DNA from: UBA2199 sp964628035
GTDB lineage: Bacteria; Acidobacteriota; Aminicenantia; UBA2199
NCBI GenBank assembly: GCA_964628035.1
Contig: CAZVPI010000012.1
Location: forward strand, 1-64,000
Length of the DNA: 64,000 nt
Direction of reading: 5' to 3'
In this document: one piece after another, positions 35,987 to 44,981 of the stretch
How the letters are laid out: every line of letters begins with the position of its first letter
Position numbering within the stretch: position 1 is the first letter of the stretch
The notes under the pieces: model-generated
The model's input: the letters and a program-made list of their open reading frames with translations, nothing else
The model's database searches: none
What the model was told of the DNA's origin: nothing
Made by a program: the position numbers and the translations under genes

Positions 35987-36898
35987 ATGTTGATGGCAAA
36001 GTCGGCGATCATCCCCAGAAGGGCGAAGGACTTGCTGGCCGGAAGGGTCATGCTGGCCCTCACGCTCCTGGCGGCTGTCCTCGTGCTGCTGATGATCGCC
36101 GGTCTCTACCTGAAGGCGCGTCCCGTGCTGTCCAGCCAGCCCCTCGGCGACCTACTCTTCTCGGCCAGGTGGCGGCCCTTTCGCGGACAATTCGGCTTCC
36201 TGCCCTTCATCATGGGCACCCTGTGGGTGACCGCAGTGGCCATGGTCATCGCCGTTCCCCTGTGCCTGCTCACCTCCATCTTTCTCTCCGAATACGCCCC
36301 CTCCCGCCTGCGCGAGTGGATCAAGCCCCTGATCGACATCCTGGCCGGCATTCCCTCGGTGGTGTTCGGCGTCTGGGGCATGCTGGTCGTCGTCCCCTTC
36401 ATCCAGAAGGTGGTGGCGCCCGCCGCCGGCGTCTTCTCAACCGGCTTCAGCGTGCTGGCCGGGGGCATCGTCCTGGCCATCATGGTCTTCCCGGTCATCA
36501 TCCACGTCACCCTGGAGGTGCTGCGCGCCGTGCCGGTCGAGATGCGCGAGGCCTCGCTGGCCCTGGGCGCGACGCGCTGGCAGACCGTCAAGAAGGTCGT
36601 GCTGCGCAAGGCCCTGCCCGGCGTGGCGGCGGCGATCGTGCTGGGAGTGGCCCGCGCCTTCGGCGAGACCATGGCCGTGCTGATGGTGGTGGGCAACGTG
36701 CCCAAGGTGCCCAGGTCGCTCCTGGACCCCGCCTATCCGCTGCCGGCGCTGATCGCCAACAACTACGGCGAGATGCTCTCGGTGCCGCTCTACGATTCGG
36801 CGCTCATGCTGGCGGCGCTGATCCTGATGCTGGTCGTGCTGCTCTTTCACGTCGTCTCGCGGGCCATCCTGGCCCGGGTGGAGCGGAGGCTGCGCTGA
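35987..36898 (+). CDS. pstC: Phosphate ABC transporter permease PstC
   Basis: A 303-residue inner-membrane permease with six predicted helices. The substrate-translocation signature is GVWGMLVVVPFIQK, and the EAA loop contacting PstB is EASLALGATRWQTVKKVVLRKALPG. Homology to PstC continues through ARAFGETMAVLMVVGNV. pstA begins on its last base. The phosphate-binding PstS and regulator PhoU are not in the window, so they must be encoded elsewhere. Confidence 0.9.
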   Translation: MLMAKSAIIPRRAKDLLAGRVMLALTLLAAVLVLLMIAGLYLKARPVLSSQPLGDLLFSARWRPFRGQFGFLPFIMGTLWVTAVAMVIAVPLCLLTSIFLSEYAPSRLREWIKPLIDILAGIPSVVFGVWGMLVVVPFIQKVVAPAAGVFSTGFSVLAGGIVLAIMVFPVIIHVTLEVLRAVPVEMREASLALGATRWQTVKKVVLRKALPGVAAAIVLGVARAFGETMAVLMVVGNVPKVPRSLLDPAYPLPALIANNYGEMLSVPLYDSALMLAALILMLVVLLFHVVSRAILARVERRLR

Positions 36899-37755
36899 TG
36901 GCCCTGGAGCGGCGCTTCGTCGAGGAGAGGGTCTTCAAGGCCCTGATGGCCCTGTCCACGGCGTTGATCGTGGGCTGCCTGCTGCTGATCATGCTGACGG
37001 TGCTGGCCAAGGGCCTGCCCTACATGAGCCTGGACATGGTGACCAAGACGCCGCAGGGCGGGTACTACCTGGGCAAGGGCGGCGGCGTCCTCAACGCCAT
37101 CCTCGGTTCGCTCTACCTGGCCGGCGGCGCCACCCTGCTGGCCTTCCTGTTCGGCCTGCCGGTGGCGCTGTACCTGAACCTGTACGCCCGCCCCGGCTCG
37201 CGCTTCGTCTCCTTCTGCCGTTTCGCCCTCGACGTGCTCAACGGGGTGCCCTCCATCGTCTTCGGCGCCTTCGGTTTCGCGATCATGGTCTTTTTCGGTT
37301 TGCGCGCCTCGCTGCTGGGGGGGATCATCGCCATCGCCCTGCTGATCCTGCCCATGATGGCCCGCTCGATGGACGAGGTGATCCGCCTGATCCCGCGCGA
37401 GCTGCTGGAGGCCTCCTACTCCCTGGGGGCCAACCGCTGGGAGACGGCGCGCCGGGTGGTCGTCCGCCAGGCCCTGCCCGGCATCCTGACATCGGTGCTC
37501 ATCGCCTTCGGCCGCGGCATCGGCGACGCCGCGGCGGTGATCTTCACCGCCGGCTTCACCGACGCCGTGCCCGGCTCGCTGCTGCGCCCGGCGGCGACCC
37601 TGCCCCTGGCCATCTTTTTCCAGCTCGGCGTGCCCATCCCCGAGGTCCGCGGCCGCGCCTACGCCTCGGCGCTGATCCTGACGGTGCTGATCCTGTGCAT
37701 CAGCCTGGCGGCGCGCCTGCTGTCGCGGCGGCTGACCCGCCACGTCGTCCACTAG
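36898..37755 (+). CDS. pstA: Phosphate ABC transporter permease PstA
   Basis: A 285-residue permease paired with PstC. It shows GGVLNAILGSLYLAG, DVLNGVPSIVFGAFGF and the EAA loop EASYSLGANRWETARRVVVRQALPG. The start ATG overlaps the pstC stop by one base (TGATG), a coupled arrangement that suits a fixed 1:1 ratio. Confidence 0.9.
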   Translation: MALERRFVEERVFKALMALSTALIVGCLLLIMLTVLAKGLPYMSLDMVTKTPQGGYYLGKGGGVLNAILGSLYLAGGATLLAFLFGLPVALYLNLYARPGSRFVSFCRFALDVLNGVPSIVFGAFGFAIMVFFGLRASLLGGIIAIALLILPMMARSMDEVIRLIPRELLEASYSLGANRWETARRVVVRQALPGILTSVLIAFGRGIGDAAAVIFTAGFTDAVPGSLLRPAATLPLAIFFQLGVPIPEVRGRAYASALILTVLILCISLAARLLSRRLTRHVVH

Positions 37756-37764
37756 GAGAGTCCC

Positions 37765-38526
37765 ATGGAGAAACGCACCCACATCGCCGTCGAGGACCTG
37801 AGCGTCAGCATCCGCGGCGAGCGCGTGCTGAAGAACATCCGCCTGGCCATCCCCGACCGCAAGATCACCGCCATCATCGGCCCCTCGGGCTGCGGCAAGA
37901 CCACGCTGCTGCGCTCGCTCAACCGCCTGATCGACTCCACCGAGGGGGTGAAGGTGTCGGGGCGCGTCCTGGTCGACGGCGAGGACATCCTCGACCCCCG
38001 CGCCGAGGTCACCCGCATCCGCAAGAGGATGGGGCTGCTGCTGCAGAAGCCCTTTCCCCTGCCCATGTCCATTTACGAGAACGTGGCCTACGGCCCGCGC
38101 ATCCACGGCGTGCGCGACCGCCGGCGCCTGGACGCCATCGTCGAGCGCTTCCTGAGGAAGGCCAGCCTGTGGGAGGAGGTCAGCGGCCGGCTGAACCAGC
38201 CCGCCTCCGCCCTCTCGCTCGGGCAGCAGCAGCGCCTGTGCCTGGCCCGCGGCCTTGCCGTCGAGCCGGAGATCATCCTGGGCGACGAGCCCACCTCGGC
38301 CCTGGACCCGCAGTCCAGCCAGCGCATCGAGCAGACGTTCACCGAGCTGAAGAGCGACTACACCATCGTGCTCGTCACCCACATCCTGCGCCAGGCGCGG
38401 CGCCTGGCCGACCACGTGATCTTCCTCTACCTGGGCGAGCTGGTCGAGCAGGGCCCGGCCTGGGACTTCTTCAACCACCCCAAGCAGCCCAGGACCCGGG
38501 AGTATATCAAGGGCTTGATCAGCTGA
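37765..38526 (+). CDS. pstB: Phosphate ABC transporter ATP-binding protein PstB
   Basis: A 253-residue ABC ATPase. Walker A GPSGCGKTT (about 39-47), Q-loop LLLQKPFPLPMSIYENVAYG (PstB-like), Walker B IILGDEPTSALDP and the switch His in VTHILRQ. The signature reads LSLGQQQR rather than LSGGQQQR, a mild variation in the ABC signature. A ribosome binding site (AGGAG) precedes the ATG. Repeats begin directly after the stop. Confidence 0.91.
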   Translation: MEKRTHIAVEDLSVSIRGERVLKNIRLAIPDRKITAIIGPSGCGKTTLLRSLNRLIDSTEGVKVSGRVLVDGEDILDPRAEVTRIRKRMGLLLQKPFPLPMSIYENVAYGPRIHGVRDRRRLDAIVERFLRKASLWEEVSGRLNQPASALSLGQQQRLCLARGLAVEPEIILGDEPTSALDPQSSQRIEQTFTELKSDYTIVLVTHILRQARRLADHVIFLYLGELVEQGPAWDFFNHPKQPRTREYIKGLIS

Positions 38527-38529
38527 TGG

Positions 38530-38870
38530 AACTCGGCGTACGGCATGCGATTTAGAAAGAGCCCCTTCGAGTGCTTCCAGGTTCCACGTTCCACGTTGGG
38601 AATGATGCTTGGGTGCTTTCCAAGCCCTAAGCAGGTGCTGTGGCTCAGAAAGGGTAAAGGGAAAACGGTCAAGAAAGTGTGCCAAGACAAATTTCAATGC
38701 GCTGCAAAACGGGCAAGGAAGGCAAAAGTCAAGGGGTGGAAGGTAGGAGCAAGGCATTGTTCTTCCCCAAGGCCTTGCGCCGAGCAAGACTCCGGTCCTG
38801 GCCGTTCCGAACCACGGATCACGAAATGCGGATCACGAGCGATGCTTCCACTTCGGTTACTGTCGCTGCC
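38530..38870. repeat. Intergenic repeat cluster after pstB, no gene
   Basis: The 410-bp gap between pstB and the tRNA holds CTCGGCGTACGGC (38531), GTTCCACGTTCCACGTTG (38580-38597), GGCAAAAGTCAAGG (38720) and ACCACGGATCACGAAATGCGG (38812-38832). The last is inverted relative to 16361-16400, which carries a similar GTTCGGAACGGCC junction. No coding signal. Confidence 0.65.
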
Positions 38871-38936
38871 GCTGTCCTTTCTGCTCGTCAAGGTTGTTGC
38901 GGCACTGACACCGTGAATTCGCTGAGTCGCCGGAAG

Positions 38937-39009
<73 letters not shown>

Positions 39010-39054
39010 CTAGAACGGTTGCGCGCATTGTAGCATCATTTCATGGCCATGTCC

Positions 39055-39345
39055 ATCTGCGCGCGAAAGGTGCCATGTTCCATGTGCCACGTGCCCAAAC
39101 CAGCGAAACTTTCGAGGTTTCATGCTGCCGGCCCCGGCATCGGCGGCGTTGAACCTATTTCATCCAAGTCAGAACGATCAGCAACTGGCAAGAAATCTTC
39201 AGCATCCAAGCGGATGGGCCCTCGTCACATGGGACCTTGACGGGCCGACGTGTCCTCCAGCCGCCGGATTGTGGCAAAAGGGTGAGCTCGCGCTCATGGC
39301 ACCTCGATGGACCGTTGTGCCCTCCCGTTGCTGAAAGGTTTGATT
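39055..39345 (-). repeat. Degenerate GTACCAC-type repeat, copy E
   Basis: In the 417-bp gap before the glycosyltransferase. Segment 39297-39336 (CACCTCGATGGACC then CTCCCGTTGCTGAA) matches the outer flank of copy A, and 39180-39225 (GCAACTGGCAAGAAATCTTC) matches the end of copy C. CCATGTGCCACGTGCCC is a decayed arm. No gene is seen in the gap apart from the tRNA at its left edge. Confidence 0.55.
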
Positions 39346-39389
39346 TTCGCATTCCGTTCTGAGCGCCGCAGGCCGGGCCCGGGCTTCTA

Positions 39390-39418
39390 TTGCTTCTCCG
39401 CCGCCTTGAGTGTACAAT
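39390..39418 (+). promoter_or_regulatory. Promoter of the glycosyltransferase operon (leaderless)
   Basis: TTGCTT (39390-39395), 17-bp spacer, TACAAT (39413-39418), 8 nt to the ATG at 39427. Confidence 0.7.
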
Positions 39419-39426
39419 TCGGGTCT

Positions 39427-40515
39427 ATGTCTGCATGTGTCGCGATCATCCACGACTGGCTCAACGGCATGCGCGGCGGCGAAAAGGTGCTGGAGCAGCT
39501 CCTGCACCTCTACCCCCAGGCCGATCTGTACACCCTGTTTTACGAGCCCGACCGCGTGTCGCCCCTCATCCGCTCCAAGAACGTCTTCGCCTCGCGGCTG
39601 AACCGCTATCCCTGGGTGCGCCGCCATTACCGCCATTTCCTGCCCCTGTTCCCGCGCCATGTCGAGGCGTTCGACCTGCGCGACTACTCGCTGGTGATCA
39701 GCTCCTCCCATTGCGTGGCCAAGGGGGCGGTGCCGGCCCCCGACGCCCTGCATGTCAGCTACATCCACTCGCCCATGCGCTACGCCTGGGACCAGTACTA
39801 CGCCTATTTCGCCGGCTGCGGCCCCTGGCGGCGGCGCATCCTCGAGCGCGAGATCTCGCGGCTGCGCGCCTGGGACGTGACCAGCGCCGCCCGCGTCGAC
39901 CGCTTCGCGGCCAACTCCGACTACGTGCGCCGGCGCATCCAGAAATACTACCGCCGCGACGCCGTGGTCATCCACCCCCCGGTCGACACCGACTTCTTCG
40001 TCCCCGGCGAGCGCCCCAGGCGCGACTATTGCCTCCTGGTCTCGGCGCTGGCCCCCTACAAGAACATCGGCCTGGTGCTGCAGGCCTTTCGCGAGAGCGG
40101 CGAGCGGCTGGTGGTCGTGGGCCGGGGGCCGGAGCGGGGCAGGGTGGGGCGGCTGGCCGGCCGCAACGTGAGCCTGCTGGACGAAGTGGACGGCGAGACG
40201 CTGCGCGACCTGTACCAGAACGCCCGCGCCCTCGTCTTCGCCGGCGTGGAGGACTTCGGCATCGCCTTCGCCGAGAGCCAGGCCTGCGGCACGCCGGTGG
40301 TGGCCTTCGACCGCGGCGGCGCCCGCGACGTCGTCCTCGACCGCCGCACCGGGGTGCTCTTCCCCGAGGCCACCGTCGCCGGGCTGCGGGCGGCGCTGGC
40401 CGAGCTGGAGCGCCTGGATCTCGACCCGGACGCCATCCGCCGCAGCAGCCTGCGCTTCTCCCCGGCCCGCTTCCGCGACGAGTTCTCCCGCCTCGTCGCC
40501 GCGGAGACGCCATGA
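39427..40515 (+). CDS. GT4-like family glycosyltransferase
   Basis: A 362-residue GT-B glycosyltransferase. The N-terminal domain starts VAIIHDWLNGMRGGEKVLEQLL, an acceptor-side glycine loop, with SYIHSPMRYAWDQYY in the middle. The C-terminal nucleotide-sugar domain shows the typical ED-FGIAFAESQACGTPVVAF motif with the conserved Glu pair. It is first in an operon and overlaps the undecaprenyl-phosphate sugar transferase, so it probably adds a sugar to a polyisoprenyl-linked exopolysaccharide or O-antigen intermediate. Sugar specificity unknown. Confidence 0.85.
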   Translation: MSACVAIIHDWLNGMRGGEKVLEQLLHLYPQADLYTLFYEPDRVSPLIRSKNVFASRLNRYPWVRRHYRHFLPLFPRHVEAFDLRDYSLVISSSHCVAKGAVPAPDALHVSYIHSPMRYAWDQYYAYFAGCGPWRRRILEREISRLRAWDVTSAARVDRFAANSDYVRRRIQKYYRRDAVVIHPPVDTDFFVPGERPRRDYCLLVSALAPYKNIGLVLQAFRESGERLVVVGRGPERGRVGRLAGRNVSLLDEVDGETLRDLYQNARALVFAGVEDFGIAFAESQACGTPVVAFDRGGARDVVLDRRTGVLFPEATVAGLRAALAELERLDLDPDAIRRSSLRFSPARFRDEFSRLVAAETP

Positions 40516-41924
40516 TCCGCAAGCGGCGCCAGCAGCTGGCCCGGCTGCATGTGCTCGGCGACGCCGCCGCCGCCGCCGCCGCCTTCTTCGCCGCCTACGG
40601 GCTGCGCTTCCACTCGGGGCTCCTGGCCGCTCCCAAGGGGGTGCCGTCCCTCTCCGACTACCGGGCGGTCCTGCCCGTCCTGCTGTTCTTCCACCTGGTC
40701 TATTTTTCCTACCAGGGATTCTACCGCTTCAAGCTGCGGCGCAACCGCCTCGACGACCTGTTCACCATGATCCTCAACAGCGCCGCCGCCGCCTTCTCCG
40801 TGCTGCTGCTGTTCAGCTACCTCAAGAGCTACCGCTTCATCGGCTTCGAGATCTCGCACGTTTTTCTCGCCGTCTACGCCCCGCTGGCGGTGCTGCTGCT
40901 GTTCCTCGGCCGCTCGCTGACCTTCCGCCTCTTCCGCCGCCTGGCGCGCAACGGCCACTCGCGGGTGCTGATCGCCGGCTCCGGCGACCTGGCGGCGCTG
41001 ACGGCGCAGAACCTGTCGCGCTACGCCCATTTCGGCCTCGAGGTCATCGGCTTCCTGGCGCCCGCCGACCCCGCCGCCGCGTCCGGCGCGGGCGCCAGCC
41101 GGCGGCTGGGCGGATACGACGACCTGGAACGGGTGGCGCGCGGCCGCGGCGTGACCGACCTGTTCGTCGCCCTGCCGCTCAGCGAGTACGCCGCCATCAT
41201 GCGCCTGATCGAGGGCGGCAACAACCTGCTGATCGACATCCACCTCGTTCCCGACATCCTGCAGCTGGCCTCGCTGAAGGCGGGGCTGGAGCACATCGAG
41301 GGCCTGCCGGTGATCAACCTGGGCGACACCCCGCTCGAGGGCTGGCCGGCCGTCAGCAAGCGCATGTTCGACCTGCTGGTCTCCCTCTGCGGCCTGCTGC
41401 TGCTGTTGCCCTTCGCCGCCCTGGTGGCGCTGCTGCTGAAAATCGACTCGCGCGGCCCGGTCTTCTACCGCCAGGCGCGCCTGGGGCTGGACGGGCGCGT
41501 CTTCCGCATGGTCAAGTTCCGCACCATGGTCCGCGACGCCGAAAGGGCCACCGGCCCCATCTGGTCGCCGCGCGACGACCCGCGCGTGACCCGCGTCGGC
41601 CGCGTCCTGCGTCGCTTCTCCATCGACGAGCTGCCGCAGCTGTTCAACGTGCTGAAGGGCGACATGAGCCTGGTGGGGCCGCGCCCCGAGCGCCCCGAGC
41701 TGGTGGCGAAGTTCAAGGAGAGCATCCCGCGCTACATGCTGCGCCACCGGGTGAAGACGGGAATGACCGGCTGGGCCCAGGTGCACGGCCTGCGCGGCAA
41801 CACGCCGCTGGACAAGCGCATCGAGTTCGACATCTTCTACATCCAGAACTGGACGTTCCGCCTCGACCTGGAGATCCTCTTCCGCACCGTGCTGAAGCTC
41901 CAGTTCATCGACCGCGGCGCCTGA
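40512..41924 (+). CDS. Undecaprenyl-phosphate sugar phosphotransferase (WcaJ-like)
   Basis: A 470-residue polyprenyl-phosphate hexose-1-phosphate transferase that starts a surface polysaccharide repeat unit. The N-terminal half has four hydrophobic helices and a CoA-binding-like Rossmann domain (VLIAGSGDLAAL). The C-terminal catalytic domain shows KRMFDLLVSLCGLLLLLPF, the FRMVKFRTMVRDAE motif, RRFSIDELPQLFNVLKGDMSLVGPRPE and GMTGWAQVHGLRGNT. ATGA overlap with the glycosyltransferase. Confidence 0.9.
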   Translation: MIRKRRQQLARLHVLGDAAAAAAAFFAAYGLRFHSGLLAAPKGVPSLSDYRAVLPVLLFFHLVYFSYQGFYRFKLRRNRLDDLFTMILNSAAAAFSVLLLFSYLKSYRFIGFEISHVFLAVYAPLAVLLLFLGRSLTFRLFRRLARNGHSRVLIAGSGDLAALTAQNLSRYAHFGLEVIGFLAPADPAAASGAGASRRLGGYDDLERVARGRGVTDLFVALPLSEYAAIMRLIEGGNNLLIDIHLVPDILQLASLKAGLEHIEGLPVINLGDTPLEGWPAVSKRMFDLLVSLCGLLLLLPFAALVALLLKIDSRGPVFYRQARLGLDGRVFRMVKFRTMVRDAERATGPIWSPRDDPRVTRVGRVLRRFSIDELPQLFNVLKGDMSLVGPRPERPELVAKFKESIPRYMLRHRVKTGMTGWAQVHGLRGNTPLDKRIEFDIFYIQNWTFRLDLEILFRTVLKLQFIDRGA

Positions 41925-41953
41925 GCCGCCGGGACCGTCATGGAGAAATGCCG

Positions 41954-43699
41954 ATGAGTCCGAACCTGGAGCAGCTGCAGATCTCCCCGCAGTTCCATCC
42001 CTTCATCAGCCATCTCAGCGAAATGGCCCGCGGCAAGGAGCGCCTGCCCTTCATCGGCCGCGAAAAGGAGCTGGAAGCGCTGCTGGAGACCCTGCAGCGC
42101 CGGCTGAAGAAGAACATCATCCTGGTGGGCCGGCCGGGAGTGGGCAAGACGGCCCTGGTCACCGAGCTGGCCGACCGCATCAACCGCGGCCTCGTCCCCG
42201 ACAACCTCAAGGGCAAGGTGATCCTGGAGCTGGCGCTGACCCCGTTCCTGTACTCGCGCGAGTCGGCCGACGCCCTGGCCAAGGATTTCGAGAAGCTGAT
42301 CGGCGAGGTGCGCCGCCACGGCGGGCGCATCATCCTGTTCCTCGACGAGCTGCACGGGCAGCCGCTGGCCCTGCAGGCGGAGCGCGCCGGCCGGTTGCTG
42401 GGGCTGCTCAAGGCGCACATCGCCGAGCGCGAGCTGCAGGTCATCGCCGCCGCCACCCGCGAGGACTTCCACCGCCACATCAAGGGCGACGAGGTGCTGG
42501 CCGCGAATTTCTCGGCCATCCTGCTCAACGAGCCCGAGAAGGAGGAGATGCTGAACATCCTGCGCGGGGTGAAGCGGCACTTCGAGGACTACTACCGCCT
42601 GTCGATCCCCGAGCCGCTGTTCGAGTGCTTGTACGCGCTGGCCCAGCGCTTCATCCCCCTGCGCGCCTTCCCCGACAAGGCCATCGAGCTGCTCGACATC
42701 TCCTGCTCCAAGGCGGCCCTGCGAAAGGCCCGCGTCCTCGACTGCGGCCACCTGCACCAGACCATCAGCGAGTTCTCCAGGCTTCCCATCGAGATCGTGC
42801 GCCGCGACGGCCAGGAGCAGGCCCGCGGCCTGCTCGACTTCCTGCGCGCCGCCGCCGTCAACCAGGCCGACGCCCTGGAGGAGATCGCCCGCATCGTCAA
42901 GCTGGCCCGGCTGGAGACGCGCGTCCATTCCCAGCGCCCCGAGGGCATCTTCCTTTTCCTGGGCCCGACCGGCGTGGGCAAGAGCTTCGTCGCCGCCAGG
43001 CTCGCCGAGTACCTGTACGGGGGGGCGGACAAGCTGCGCGTCATCGACCTGGCGGAGTACGGCAAGGCCGGGGACGCCTCCCGGCTGGCCGTGGGAGAAG
43101 GCGGCTCCGGCGCCCTGGCCCGCGAGGCGGAGAACCATCCCTTCTCGGTGATCCTGTTCGAGAACATCGAGGAGGCCCACTCGGCGGTGCTCGACTGGCT
43201 GGGCAAGACGCTGGCCGCCGGCGAGGTCGTCGACGGCGCCGGCAAGCGCCACGCCCTGTCGCGCATCTTCTTCGTGCTCAGCCTGACCGGCATCGGCGAG
43301 GCCCGGAAGGGCTCGGCCATCGGCTTCGTCAAGGTCGACCCGAGCTCGGGCGAGGTGGTCATCGCCCCCAAGATCATGAACGTGCTGGACTGGGTGGACG
43401 AGATCATCCAGTTCACGCCGCTCACGGTGCAGCACCTGGAAACGATCGCCGACCTCGAGGCGCGGCGGATCGCCCGCGACCTGCAGGAACGCCACCGCTG
43501 CCGCCTGGCGTTCGCCGACGGGGTGCTGCCCATGCTGGCCGCCGAGGCCGAGCGCTCGGGGCGCTACGCCCATGCCGTGCACGAGTTCCTGGAGCGCGCG
43601 GTCCGCCTGCCGGCCCTGGACATCGTCACCAAGGCCGACCGCGACACGCGCCTGCGCGTCGTGCTCGAGGAGAAGCGCGTGCGCGTCGTCGAGGAGTGA
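41954..43699 (+). CDS. Clp/Hsp100-like double AAA protein with degenerate catalytic residues
   Basis: A 581-residue protein with two ClpB/ClpC-like AAA modules but no N-domain and no middle coiled coil. Module 1: Walker A GRPGVGKT (about 53-60) and Walker B LFLDELHG are intact, but the ERRF arginine-finger segment of ClpB is AANF here. Module 2: Walker A GPTGVGKS is intact, but Walker B reads LFENIEEAH (ClpB: DE in place of EN) and the LNRxDEI finger segment reads LDWVDEI. It therefore probably binds nucleotide with weak or no hydrolysis. The start at 41954 is preferred over 41948 because GGAGA lies 7 nt upstream. Neighbours suggest a role in polysaccharide or surface assembly, but this is open. 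Confidence 0.78.
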   Translation: MSPNLEQLQISPQFHPFISHLSEMARGKERLPFIGREKELEALLETLQRRLKKNIILVGRPGVGKTALVTELADRINRGLVPDNLKGKVILELALTPFLYSRESADALAKDFEKLIGEVRRHGGRIILFLDELHGQPLALQAERAGRLLGLLKAHIAERELQVIAAATREDFHRHIKGDEVLAANFSAILLNEPEKEEMLNILRGVKRHFEDYYRLSIPEPLFECLYALAQRFIPLRAFPDKAIELLDISCSKAALRKARVLDCGHLHQTISEFSRLPIEIVRRDGQEQARGLLDFLRAAAVNQADALEEIARIVKLARLETRVHSQRPEGIFLFLGPTGVGKSFVAARLAEYLYGGADKLRVIDLAEYGKAGDASRLAVGEGGSGALAREAENHPFSVILFENIEEAHSAVLDWLGKTLAAGEVVDGAGKRHALSRIFFVLSLTGIGEARKGSAIGFVKVDPSSGEVVIAPKIMNVLDWVDEIIQFTPLTVQHLETIADLEARRIARDLQERHRCRLAFADGVLPMLAAEAERSGRYAHAVHEFLERAVRLPALDIVTKADRDTRLRVVLEEKRVRVVEE

Positions 43700-43708
43700 G
43701 GAGGAGCC

Positions 43709-44803
43709 ATGCCCAGGCACCTGAGGATCGACCACCTGCTGTCCGTCAAGTCCGCGCCGCCCGAGGCGGACATCAACTTCTCCTTCTCCAACATGGAGTT
43801 CCTGCTCGGCGCGGACGAGCTGCCCTTCGACCGCGGCTCCATCCTGCTGCACGCCTTTCCCGGCGACGCCGCGGTCGGCAGCCGCCGGCTGCTGGGCACG
43901 CTGAGCCGCCGCGAGCAGGTGCCGGAGGAGAACATCCTGCTGTCGCTGGGCACGAGCCTGGCCAACTTCCTGGTCTGGGGGGCGCTGCTGCGCCGCGGCG
44001 ACGAGGTGGTCATCGAATTCCCGGCCTACGAGCCCCTGTTCAAGGTGCCGGCCTTCCTGGGGGCGCGCGTGCGCTTCTGCAAGCGCGACCCGGTCGACTT
44101 CTCGCTTGCCGTCGAGACCCTGGCCGCCTGCGTGAGCGAGAAGACGCGCATGGTCATCCTCAGCGACTCGCACAATCCCTCCGGCAGCCAGCTGTCGCCG
44201 CAGGTGCTGCAGTACCTGCGCGACCTGAACCGCGAGCGCGGCGTGCACGTCTTCATCGACGAGGTGTACGGGCGCTACTACCGCGAGCGCTCCCTGTTCG
44301 TCGACTACCCGGAGTTCATCGTCACCTCCTCGCTCTCCAAGTTCTACGGCCTGGGCTCGCTGCGCTGCGGCTGGGCCTTCGCCCCGGCGCCGGTGATCGA
44401 GAAGGCGCGGCAGTTCGGCGACTACCTGACCCCGGAGATCCCCTGCGCGCCGCTGCACCTGGCCCACCTGCTGCTGGAGAGCTCGGCGCTGGCCGAGCTG
44501 GAGCGGCGCGTCCGCCGCCGGGTGAAGGAGAACCGCGAGATCATCGGCGCCTACCTGGACCGCACCGAGTTCCTCTCCTGCTACCTCCCCAAGAACGGCG
44601 TCCTCTTCTTCCCCGAGATGCGCGCCCAGGTCGACGTCAAGAAGTTCTACGCCCAGCTGCTCAAGAAGCAGCGCATGGTGGTCACCGAGGGGCGCTTCTT
44701 CCAGATGCCGCGCCACTTCCGCATCGCCGGCATCTGGAGCGCGGAGATCATGGAAGAAGGACTGCGCAGGATCGAGGCGGCGTTGAAGGAGTCCCAGTTA
44801 TAG
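43709..44803 (+). CDS. PLP-dependent class I/II aminotransferase
   Basis: A 364-residue fold-type I aminotransferase. It shows the phosphate-side GTSLANFLVWGALL helix, the SDSHNPSGSQL loop (Asn contacts PLP), FIDEVYGRYY (Asp contacts the pyridine nitrogen) and the Schiff-base lysine in SSLSKFYGLGSLRCGWAF (about residue 210). The substrate is unknown; the sequence is aspartate/aromatic-aminotransferase-like. GAGGAG lies before the start, and it follows the Clp-like gene by 9 nt. A nucleotide-sugar aminotransferase would normally be of a different (DegT) family. Confidence 0.83.
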   Translation: MPRHLRIDHLLSVKSAPPEADINFSFSNMEFLLGADELPFDRGSILLHAFPGDAAVGSRRLLGTLSRREQVPEENILLSLGTSLANFLVWGALLRRGDEVVIEFPAYEPLFKVPAFLGARVRFCKRDPVDFSLAVETLAACVSEKTRMVILSDSHNPSGSQLSPQVLQYLRDLNRERGVHVFIDEVYGRYYRERSLFVDYPEFIVTSSLSKFYGLGSLRCGWAFAPAPVIEKARQFGDYLTPEIPCAPLHLAHLLLESSALAELERRVRRRVKENREIIGAYLDRTEFLSCYLPKNGVLFFPEMRAQVDVKKFYAQLLKKQRMVVTEGRFFQMPRHFRIAGIWSAEIMEEGLRRIEAALKESQL

Positions 44804-44805
44804 CC

Positions 44806-44978
44806 GCAGGCGGAAGGAGACCGTAGGCAGTAGTCGGTCGACGGTAGAAAAACCCTGGAACACCGATAAGGCGGGCGCTTGACACGATCCGGATGGGTGC
44901 CGATTCTTCTGAGTTTGCCCGGCGCCCGCTTCCGGTCGGGCTAGTGCCCGCTCCTGCTGACTGCCGCCGGCTGCCTAC
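44806..44978. repeat. GTAGGC/GCCTACT inverted repeat between convergent genes
   Basis: GCGG...CCGTAGGCAGTAGTCGG (44818-44840) is answered by GACTGCCGCCGGCTGCCTACTGGC (44959-44982). It fills the gap between the convergent aminotransferase and ftsX genes. No intrinsic terminator with a T run is seen. Confidence 0.6.
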
Positions 44979-44981
44979 TGG

